Assembly (NCBI RefSeq): GCF_019334315.1 | Contig: NZ_JAHWGL010000041.1 | Coordinates: 1 to 38,109, forward strand | Source: Hymenobacter profundi | GTDB lineage: Bacteria; Bacteroidota; Bacteroidia; Cytophagales; Hymenobacteraceae | DNA length: 38,109 nucleotides | Direction: 5' to 3' | In this document: positions 7,193 to 15,700 of the stretch, one piece after another | How positions within the stretch are numbered: the stretch's first letter is position 1 | How the letters are laid out: every line of letters begins with the position of its first letter | Notes under the pieces: model-generated | Database searches by the model: none | What the model was told of the DNA's origin: nothing | What the model saw: the letters and a program-made list of their open reading frames with translations, nothing else | Position numbers and translations under genes: made by a program

Positions 7193-7316
7193 CATGATTT
7201 TTCGACTTGCTACCTCTGGCGTGGGTCGCAAATGCGTCAGCAGTTGCGCCTCTCTTCATCATTTCGCCACTCATCATCTCACTACTTCACAACCTCAAAA
7301 CTTTCCTCTCCCACCC

Positions 7317-7658
7317 ATGAAGCTCCGTTTTGAAGATAACACCCTGCGCCTTCGTCTCTCGGAAGAAGAAGTAGCAACCTTCGGCGAAACCGGACAAGTA
7401 GCCTCCCACGTGCCACTGGCGCCCGGCCCCGACGGCACGCTCACTTACGCCCTGCAACGCGCCCCCGACAACTCCACGGCTGCCGCCGAAGCCCTGCGCG
7501 TGGCCTACCTGCCGGGGCGCCTCACGGTGCTGGTGCCCGAAACAATAGCACACAATTGGGTTGCGTCCGAAGAAATTAGCCTTTCTGCTACCCTGCACGT
7601 AGCCGAAGCGACTGAGTTGCGTATATTAGTAGAGAAAGACTTAGGCTGCCGGCATTAG
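7317..7658 (+). CDS. Small conserved protein between fdhD and the oxidoreductase
   Basis: A 113-residue cytoplasmic protein starting MKLRFEDNTLRLRLSEEEVATFGETG. The pattern (a short strand, RLRLS, then EEV.TFGETG.V) resembles a small uncharacterised family found beside molybdopterin oxidoreductases in Bacteroidota, possibly the one called DUF7009; that match is from memory and untested. A middle segment rich in Leu and Thr (TLTYALQRA, RLTVLVPE) suggests a mostly beta fold. The ATG at 7317 is preferred over an in-frame ATG at 7194, whose extra 41 residues begin at the edge of the palindrome. It lies 50 bases upstream of the oxidoreductase, so a shared transcript and an accessory role are reasonable guesses. 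Confidence 0.7.
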   Translation: MKLRFEDNTLRLRLSEEEVATFGETGQVASHVPLAPGPDGTLTYALQRAPDNSTAAAEALRVAYLPGRLTVLVPETIAHNWVASEEISLSATLHVAEATELRILVEKDLGCRH

Positions 7659-7708
7659 TACGCAAGTGGCTTTCCTGTGTAACTGAATCTAAACCACCCG
7701 AGACTGAA

Positions 7709-10258
7709 ATGGAAGAATCACCGAAAACCAACCCGGCTAAGGCTGGCAAGAGCCAGGAACAAAAGGCTGAAAACGCCCCGAAAAGTGGCGAGCGCCCAGA
7801 TCAGGGCGAAGCGCCCGTGACTGACAACTACCGTCCCGACCCACAGGGCGAGCGGGACCAGGAAAATATTCCGGCCCCCGATGTGGCCGGTGCCAAATAC
7901 AAGAACCCCATTCTGGCGCAGCCGCCAGAAGCTCTAACGGGTCTGAAGCTGGAAGAGCAAGCTAAGGTAGCGGCGGGCGTAACGGCCGTTATCAAATCGA
8001 TGGAGTTTAGCTGGAGTGAAGGCGGCGTAGGCCGTGGCACCAAAGCTCTACTTGGTCTCAACCAGAAGGACGGTTTCGACTGCTCCAGCTGCGCCTGGCC
8101 CGACCCGGACCATCACCGCTCGGTGGCGGAGTTCTGCGAAAACGGCGCCAAAGCCACGGCTTCTGACGCCGACGACAAAGCCGCTGGCCCTGAGTTCTTT
8201 GCTAAGCATAGCCTGGCCGAGTTGTCGCGCATGACCGACCGCGACCAAAACAACGCGGGTCGCCTGACGCACCCAATGGTAAAGCGACCCGGCGGTACGC
8301 ACTACGAGCCCATTGAGTGGCCCGAGGCGTTCCAGATCGTGGCCGACGAGTTGAACGCGCTGGACTCGCCCAACGAGGCGGTGTTCTACACTTCCGGCAA
8401 AGTGCCCAACGAGCCGGCTTTCCTGTTCCAGCTTTTCGCTAAGCAGTTCGGCACCAACAACCTGCCCGACTGCTCCAACATGTGCCACGAAAGCAGCGGC
8501 GCGGCGTTGTCGACTACGCTTGGGCTAGGCAAGGGCTCGGTCACGCTGAATGATATTCATGAGGCGGAAGTCATCATGATTATCGGCCAGAATCCCGGTA
8601 CCAACCACCCGCGTATGCTCTCGGCTCTGCAAGAAGCCAAGCGTAATGGAGCCAAAATTATCAGCGTGAATCCGCTGATCGAAGCCGGCCTCAACCACTT
8701 CAAAAACCCGCAGGATTTCATGAATCCGCTGCTGGTATTGGGTACACTACTCGGCAACGGTACGACCATCACCGACGTGTTTTTGCAAGTGCGCGTGGAT
8801 GGTGATATGGCCTTGCTGCGCGGCATTATGAAGCACCTGCTGGCCGCCGAGGAATTGAACCCCGGTAAGGTAGTTGACCACGACTTCATTGCCGAGTACT
8901 GCACCGGCTACGACGCTGTGGTGGAGAACATCCAGAATACCAGCTGGGAGGATATTGAGGAGCTGAGCGGCTGCACCCGCGAGCAACTCTTGGAAGCCGC
9001 TAATCTGCTGGCGCACAAAAAGAAAATTATTGCCTGCTGGGCCATGGGCCTCACGCAGCAGCGCCAGGGTGTGCAAACCATTCAGGAGCTAGTAAACCTG
9101 CTGCTGATGAAAGGCGCCGTAGGCAAGCCCGGCGCGGGCACTTGCCCAGTGCGCGGCCACTCCAACGTGCAGGGCGACCGGACCATGGGTGTGTGGGAAC
9201 AGCCTACCAAGCAGTTCCAGGACTCGCTGGCAGAAGAGTTCAACTTCACGCCTCCTTACAAGCACGGCTACGATACGGTAGAAAGTATCAAGGCCATGTA
9301 CAAGGGCAAAACGAAGGTATTCGTTAGCCTAGGCGGCAACCTGCTGGCGGCTGGCCCCGATACAGAAGTTATTGCCGAAGGCATGCGCAAGCAGAAGCTG
9401 ACCGTATTTGTGGGCACCAAGCTCAACCGCGGCCACCTGACTACCGGCGAAACCAGCCTGCTGCTACCCTGCTTTACGCACGTCGATATCGACATGCAGA
9501 AATCGGGACACCAGATGACCTCCTGCGAAAACTCGATGGGTGTGGTGAGCCAGAACAAAGGCATCTTGGTGCCGCTGGCCGGGCAGATGATGAGCGAAGT
9601 TGCCATCCTGAGCGGCATTGCTATTGCTACCCTGGGCGAGCGAACCAACATTGCCGATTGGGTAGCCATGACGGAAAACTACGACGTCATCCGCGACCAC
9701 ATCAGCCGTGTGATTCCGGGCTTCGATAACTTCAACGAGAAGCTGCGTCGTCCTGGCGGGTTCTACCTACCCAACGGCCCCCGCGACCGGAAGTTTACGA
9801 CGGAAAACGGCAAGGCCAACTTCACCAAAACCGAGTTGGAGAAGTACACCCTGGAGCCCGACCAACTGGTGCTGATGACCATCCGTTCGCACGACCAGTT
9901 CAACACCACCATCTACGACTACAACGACCGGTACCGCGGCGTGTACGGCGAGCGGCGCGTGCTGTTCATGAACAAGCAGGACATGGCCGACCGCGGCCTG
10001 GAGTCCAAGCAGCTCATCGACATCACAAGCCACTACGAGGGTAATATGCGTACCGTGGAGAAGTTCCTGGCCATCCCGTACGACATTCCGCGCGGCAACG
10101 TGTCGGCGTACTTCCCCGAGGCCAACCCGCTGGTACCCGTTGCCAGCGTAGCCAAGGTCAGCAACACGCCTACCTCCAAATACGTGGTGGTGACGGTAGT
10201 AGCCTCGGAAGCGGTGAGGAAGACGCAAAAGGCCAAGCCGGAAGCGGTGGAGGCGTAA
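7709..10258 (+). CDS. FdhF/YdeP-type molybdopterin oxidoreductase, alpha subunit
   Basis: A large cytoplasmic enzyme of the molybdopterin oxidoreductase superfamily, in the branch that includes E. coli YdeP. The N-terminal cluster region has C125, C128 and C143 (DCSSCAWPDP then EFCENGAKA). The Mo-domain follows with NMCHESSG (C259 is the likely Mo ligand by position), then MIIGQNPGTNHPRM, and the pterin-binding C-terminal domain with TIRSHDQFNTTIYDYNDRYRG. There is no selenocysteine codon. At 849 residues it is longer than YdeP (about 760); the excess is a 60-residue Lys/Glu/Pro-rich extension, apparently disordered. There is no Tat signal. Activity on formate is not shown by the sequence. 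A terminator follows. Confidence 0.9.
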   Translation: MEESPKTNPAKAGKSQEQKAENAPKSGERPDQGEAPVTDNYRPDPQGERDQENIPAPDVAGAKYKNPILAQPPEALTGLKLEEQAKVAAGVTAVIKSMEFSWSEGGVGRGTKALLGLNQKDGFDCSSCAWPDPDHHRSVAEFCENGAKATASDADDKAAGPEFFAKHSLAELSRMTDRDQNNAGRLTHPMVKRPGGTHYEPIEWPEAFQIVADELNALDSPNEAVFYTSGKVPNEPAFLFQLFAKQFGTNNLPDCSNMCHESSGAALSTTLGLGKGSVTLNDIHEAEVIMIIGQNPGTNHPRMLSALQEAKRNGAKIISVNPLIEAGLNHFKNPQDFMNPLLVLGTLLGNGTTITDVFLQVRVDGDMALLRGIMKHLLAAEELNPGKVVDHDFIAEYCTGYDAVVENIQNTSWEDIEELSGCTREQLLEAANLLAHKKKIIACWAMGLTQQRQGVQTIQELVNLLLMKGAVGKPGAGTCPVRGHSNVQGDRTMGVWEQPTKQFQDSLAEEFNFTPPYKHGYDTVESIKAMYKGKTKVFVSLGGNLLAAGPDTEVIAEGMRKQKLTVFVGTKLNRGHLTTGETSLLLPCFTHVDIDMQKSGHQMTSCENSMGVVSQNKGILVPLAGQMMSEVAILSGIAIATLGERTNIADWVAMTENYDVIRDHISRVIPGFDNFNEKLRRPGGFYLPNGPRDRKFTTENGKANFTKTELEKYTLEPDQLVLMTIRSHDQFNTTIYDYNDRYRGVYGERRVLFMNKQDMADRGLESKQLIDITSHYEGNMRTVEKFLAIPYDIPRGNVSAYFPEANPLVPVASVAKVSNTPTSKYVVVTVVASEAVRKTQKAKPEAVEA

Positions 10259-10278
10259 GTGTCAAACGCGGCTAAATG

Positions 10279-10312
10279 AAGAGGCCCGACCGTTTTCACG
10301 GTCGGGCCTCTT
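10279..10312. terminator. Intrinsic terminator between convergent genes
   Basis: A 14-bp stem (10279-10292 with 10299-10312, AAGAGGCCCGACCG and its complement) with loop TTTTCA is followed by TTGTGTTT on the plus strand and preceded by an A-rich stretch for the minus strand. It closes the oxidoreductase gene and may also serve tamL. Confidence 0.85.
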
Positions 10313-10335
10313 TGTGTTTGGCAGGGTAGGAAACG

Positions 10336-12705
10336 CTAGAATGGATAGCCGATAGCAATATTCAGTTTCACTGGCTTGAAGCCAGTAGGTTTATCTTCGT
10401 ACAAGCCTTCCGGACTGCCTACCGGAGCTGTGAAAGAATACGGATAGATGAGCGGATACGCCGCGTCTAGACGAATCACGAAGAATTGCACGTCGATGCG
10501 GATACCGGCGCCAGCGCCCACGGCTATCTGTTTCATAAACGTGTTGAATTTGAACTGTCCATTCAGGCCGTCGGGGTTGCCATTGTCGTCGTAGGTCACG
10601 CGGCTGGGGTCGGCGTTTACCAGCCACACGTTGCCGGCATCTACAAACAGGGCGCCCTTCACGTAGGGAAACAGGTCCTGGCGGTATTCCACGTTGGCTT
10701 CCAGCTTGATGTCGCCTACCTGGTCGTAGAAGCCGCCTTGCTCGGCCGCCGTAGTGCGGTAAGTGCCGGGGCCGAGGCCGCGGGCGTTGAAAGCCCGGAT
10801 ACTGTTGGGGCCACCGATGCCGTACTGCTTGAGGTAAGGCAGCACGTCGGAGTTCTTGTAGGGCATCCCTACCCCAATCAGCAGGCGGGTAGCAAACTTG
10901 TTGCCGCTGGTAGGGTCGAGTGACGTACGGAAATAGTCGCGTAGCTCCAGGTTTACCTGGGTGTATTGCGAATAGGCCTGACCAAACAGCGTATAGGCGT
11001 CGCGCGGATTAGTGTCGCCTATGGGCATTTTGCTGGCGCCTGCGAGGCTCTGAATCAGGTAGGCTAGATTACCTGATAAATTGATGCCCCCGCTAAAATA
11101 AATCTGGTTGCGCTTGTTGTCCAGCACCTGCTGGTTATAGGTGTAGGTATAGCTGCTACCCAGGATAAACTGTTGCCGAAAGCTGCGCGCTAGAAACGGC
11201 CGCTGGTCCAGAATATCCTGGAACCTACCCGTCACGCCGCTCAGGCGGTTGTATTGCAAGTCAATGGGTTGAAACTGCTGCTCGTTGGTGGCTTTGGTCT
11301 TCCAGGAGTATCCGTAGCCCAGGTTGAACACGTCCTGCCGGAAATACTCGGTGCGCGACACCAGCTTATACCCTGCGTTGAAGAACGTGCGCGGCTGGAA
11401 GTCGGAGTTAGCCAATCGGATGTCGAACGGCGGCGTAATCAGGCGCGGTACCAGCAGCTTGGCATCAATACCGTACTGCGTGGACGTGATGCCCGACAAC
11501 GTGCCCTTGCCCTGCTCTACCGACGCTGTGGCATTGACAATCAGCTGCTCGGCGCCGCGTAGGGCTGAGCGGTTACGGTATTCCACCACCAAGGCCGGCC
11601 CCGTAAAGATGTTCGACACGTTCATTTGCAGCTCTGCCCGCAACGATTTCTTGGGCACCTGCGTCATGCGCACAAGGGAGTTCAGCTTGCCGTATTCTGC
11701 CGAGTCGGGCGCATTGCGGGCCGGGCGGTACTGGATATCCACGTACTTAAACGTGCCCAGGCTCATGAGGCGGGCCAGCGTCTGGTCGGAGCGGCGACGA
11801 CGATACACGCTGTCGGGGTACAGGAATACGGCGTTGGTAATGGCCTTGGCCCGGAACATCGACTCGTCGGGGAAATAACGGTAGCCCTGGTACATCATGG
11901 GCTGCACGTTGGTGGTGGTGTCGGAGAGCTTGAAGTCCGTGTTCAGCGTTACGCGGTTGAGCACGTAGGGGCGCGCTGCCTTGGGCGGAATCGTGCCCTT
12001 CACCTTCACGTACACGTTGGCCTCGTTATCAAGGGTGCTATCCACCTGAAAAAGAATGTACTCGGGCGTGAAGTAATAATAGCCCTGGTTCTTGAGGGCC
12101 GCGTCGATGCGGGTGCGCTCGTTGATGAACGTTTGCAGGTTATACGGGTCGCCTACCTTCAGCAACGTGCCCGGCTGGGTAGCCCGAATGGCGGCGTCCA
12201 GCAGCGTGTCGCGGTCGGGAAAGTGAATCTCCTTGATGCGATAGGGCTTGCCCACATTGGCCGTGTAATCAACGGAAGCCGTCTGGTCTTTCGTGATGAT
12301 TTTGCTGGTGACGGTAGGCTTGAAGTACCCGTTGTTGTTGAGGCGGTTCCGCATCAAGTCCTGCACGCGCTGGGTGTCTACTTCGGCTAGCAGCACGGGC
12401 TTTTCACCGTACTTATCGGCCAGCCAGTGGCCCAGGCCTTTTTCCTTGCCTACCCCCATGTGCCAGAAATACAGCTTGGGCCGCAGGCCCAAAATGGAGC
12501 TGTTGGGCTTGGGCGCAATCACGCCTTCCAGCTGGGTAGTCAGCTCGCTTTCGTTGGGAATAGCTGCGTCCGACTTCAGCTTCACGGTGCTACCCGTGTA
12601 GAGCTTGGAGCCTTCGGGGATGAACTTGGTGCCGCTGCACCCGGCTACCGCCAGCCACAGCGAGGCCACCAGCACCGAGAGCGGAAACGAGAAGCGGGAC
12701 ATCAT
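10336..12705 (-). CDS. tamL: Outer-membrane lipoprotein barrel of the BamA/TamA family (TamL)
   Basis: A BamA-superfamily barrel that works with TamB in outer-membrane assembly. The start MMSRFSFP leads into a lipoprotein signal ending VAGC, so the mature protein would be lipidated. This form of TamA is typical of Bacteroidota and called TamL. After the signal come POTRA-like modules (about residues 25-330, with repeated beta-alpha-beta segments such as IKEIHFPDRDTLL), then a C-terminal barrel with GGPNSIRAFNARGLGPG, FVDAGNVW and a closing strand ending GYPF, whose last Phe fits the outer-membrane sorting signal. Two adjacent ATGs (12705, 12702) are possible; a TTG at 12726 would lengthen the signal. 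It lies 87 bases downstream of tamB in the same operon. Confidence 0.92.
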   Translation of the reverse strand: MMSRFSFPLSVLVASLWLAVAGCSGTKFIPEGSKLYTGSTVKLKSDAAIPNESELTTQLEGVIAPKPNSSILGLRPKLYFWHMGVGKEKGLGHWLADKYGEKPVLLAEVDTQRVQDLMRNRLNNNGYFKPTVTSKIITKDQTASVDYTANVGKPYRIKEIHFPDRDTLLDAAIRATQPGTLLKVGDPYNLQTFINERTRIDAALKNQGYYYFTPEYILFQVDSTLDNEANVYVKVKGTIPPKAARPYVLNRVTLNTDFKLSDTTTNVQPMMYQGYRYFPDESMFRAKAITNAVFLYPDSVYRRRRSDQTLARLMSLGTFKYVDIQYRPARNAPDSAEYGKLNSLVRMTQVPKKSLRAELQMNVSNIFTGPALVVEYRNRSALRGAEQLIVNATASVEQGKGTLSGITSTQYGIDAKLLVPRLITPPFDIRLANSDFQPRTFFNAGYKLVSRTEYFRQDVFNLGYGYSWKTKATNEQQFQPIDLQYNRLSGVTGRFQDILDQRPFLARSFRQQFILGSSYTYTYNQQVLDNKRNQIYFSGGINLSGNLAYLIQSLAGASKMPIGDTNPRDAYTLFGQAYSQYTQVNLELRDYFRTSLDPTSGNKFATRLLIGVGMPYKNSDVLPYLKQYGIGGPNSIRAFNARGLGPGTYRTTAAEQGGFYDQVGDIKLEANVEYRQDLFPYVKGALFVDAGNVWLVNADPSRVTYDDNGNPDGLNGQFKFNTFMKQIAVGAGAGIRIDVQFFVIRLDAAYPLIYPYSFTAPVGSPEGLYEDKPTGFKPVKLNIAIGYPF

Positions 12706-12792
12706 CGGGGAAGAAAAACGAATCAAAAGGCAGAAATAAAAGGCGAAACAATGAGCAGGGAGGGCGCGAAGATAGCGCCAGAACCAGGCGCG

Positions 12793-15700
12793 CTACCGCT
12801 GGGTAGAGTCGCGCCGGGCCACGGTGCGGGCGCGGGTGGAGTCCCGGCGCGTTGTGGTGCGGGTGGAGTCGCGCCGGGCGGGTGCTGCGGCAGTACGGGT
12901 GGCAGTAGAGTCCTGGGCAGCTTTCTTTTCTTCCTTGTCCTGTCGGCGGCGCTGCTTGCTTTCTTGCTTCACATCTTTATCGATGCCCTTAAACAGGTCG
13001 GCCAGGTTTTGGTAGTCGCGCTGGAAAATCAGGGAGGCTCCGTTGCGCACGTATTGCCCGTCGATGTCGCCGTAGGCGTTGTTGCGGTAGGCGCGTAGGC
13101 GCAGGCGGCCGTTGGCCAGGATGTTGTACTCAATGCTCACGTCGCCCCCAAAGTTGCTGACGCTCTGGTTGCCCTGCGAGGCAGGGTTACCACCAGCTAG
13201 GGGCACATCGGTACCCAGGCGCACCGTGAGGCGGTTATTGAGCAGCTGGCGGCGCACGGCCACGTTCAGGTCGGTGCGGGTGCTCTGGTTGCCGGCCTTA
13301 TCGAACTGATTCTGCGAGTCTACCCCCAGTTCTACGCCCAAGTTGGAGAGGTAGCTGCCTGTGAGATTGTTGAGCTGCTGGGTGAGCACCTGGCTAGCCG
13401 AGCCGCGCAGCTGGTCGCCCACAATGCTACCCCCACCCGTCGACTGGAAGGGGTCGTCGGTCATGAAGCGGCCCAGTACTAGCAGGGAGAACACCTGCTT
13501 GTTTAGCTCGCTGGTTTCGCTGGGCTGCCGCAACTGCGCCAAGCGGTTTTCAATCTGCGGACGTAGCGGAGAGCTGTTGTTTTCCGGGAGCTTAATGTCG
13601 AAATCAATCAGCGGCTTCAGCATCTCGCCTTTCACATTCAGGAACACGCGGAACGGGATGGTGTTGCGGGCCAAGTTCTTGTCTGTGTCAGAGTTGGTGC
13701 CCTGCGACGACAGCAGCTCCGAAGGCGCCGCTTTGATGTTGTAGATGGCCGACACGTTCAGCTGGGCGTTGTACGGGTCGCCGGCCCATACAATGGTGCT
13801 ACCCTCCGCAATTTCGAAGTCGCGCTCTACCAAGTCATACAGCGACATATGGTACTGACCTTCTTTCACGGCCAGCGCCCCGCTGAGCGTGATAGTACCG
13901 GCCGGGTCAATGGCAGTGTTCAGCGTGCCCGATGCCTGCACGCGCAGGTTGTCACCGGTGATGGGGTCGATGATGATGGTGAAGGGCGTATCGTCGTTGA
14001 TGGTGATGGTAGCGGCAATATCGAAGCCTGCTGCCGTCTGCGCCGAATCAACTTGTACTTGCCGGGCTAGCATGGTATCCAGCGGCGCGCTCTTGTCGAT
14101 GAACTGCACAATGCCTTCGCTCTCTACCTTACCGGCTTCGTCGTTGGGCACTACCACCGTCAGCGCCGATGGGTCTACCACGGTAGCTGTGGTACGTACT
14201 CTAGGTAGGTTCAGGTCGCCGGTGATGCGGGTGTCGGAGTCTACTACCAGCTTGCCGTAGTACAGCTCGTTGTCCTTGGCTGTGCTCTGCACGGCAATGA
14301 AATCATTGGTAGTGGCCCGAAGCTGGAAGCGATAATCGTCGATGTAATTCTGCGTCAGCACGTAACCATTCACCACAGCCTTATTGCGTAGCGAGTCTAG
14401 AATCGTGAAGTTATCGAAGCGAATACCCCGGTCGTCGAACACCAGGCTTTCGTTGGGTAGGGTGAAGGGTGAGCCAAGCTGGGTGATACGGAAGCCTGCG
14501 TCGTTGGTGTTCAGGCTCCCCCGAATCTGAGGCGCGCTGGTAGTGCCTGCAATGCTCATCTGGCCCGTGAGGTAGCCGCTCATGTCCTTAATCTCGCCGG
14601 CCGCGAAGGGCTCGGCGGTGGCTAGATTCAGGCGCGTTACGTTCACGTTCATATCCAAAGTGCCGCTGGCGAGGTAGGCGCCGGTGGCGCGCACGTCGTT
14701 GTTGTTGGGGCCACCGGTCAGGCGGGCATCTACCTCGTAGCGGTCGGTGGTAGGGTTGGTAGCTTTCAGCGAGACATCCCCAATGACCGATTTATTGTAG
14801 GCAAATTGGTTGAGGTTCGCGTCGGCTGTGAAGGCCATGCGCGGCTGCCCAATGGCCCGCACCACGGCCTCGCCGTTCAGCGTGCCGCCCACCAGCGAGT
14901 CCTGCAAGCCGCCGGCTGTGGCCAGCATGTTCAGGTCGAGGTTTTGGAGACGGGCTTGCAGCGGATAGTCGGCGCCGGATAAGGTTTGCAGGGCAATCAG
15001 CTGGTTGCCCTGGCTCAGATTCACGTTCTCGGCCCGAATGGCGCCGCTGTTCACGTTGTAAGCAATGGAGTTGTTGGGCGCCACGGTCCACTGCTGATCG
15101 TTGAGCACCAGCTTGGGGTCGAAGCTGAACGAGTAGGCATCACCCTGTTCGAGCACCTGCAACGCGCCAGCTAAGTCCAGCTTAGTGGTGCTGTCCTTCT
15201 CGGCAATGCGTAGGTGGGTGCCTACCTTGTTATTGGCGATGCTACCCGTGAGGCTGGGGTGGGGGAGGCGCAGGCTAGTGTCCTGGGTTACCTGGTTGAG
15301 GCGCACGGCATAGTCCAGCTTCTGCGGGTCCGACGATACATTCAGACGCAGCGAATCCATGCGGTAGCCGGTGTACACAATCACCGGCACGCGGGCATTC
15401 ATAGTAAGGTCGGCATCGCGGCTGTCAAAGCTGCCCGTCAGCTTGAAGGGCGACAGGGTAGTGAGGCCATCCACCATGTTGGTGGCAATGCGCGTATCCA
15501 GCAAGCTGGCATCGAAGGTGAACTGCCGCACAGGTCCGCCCGGCTGGTAGCGCACGCCCGGCAAATCGAAATAGCGGTCGATGTGCTCTTGCAACACCGT
15601 GGCCAAGTCGCCAAGTGGGGTGTTGCCTTGCAAGTTCACGGCCAACACATTCGAGTCCAGGTTCAAGGACGTGTTGCCCGGCTGCTGCACAATCTTGCCC

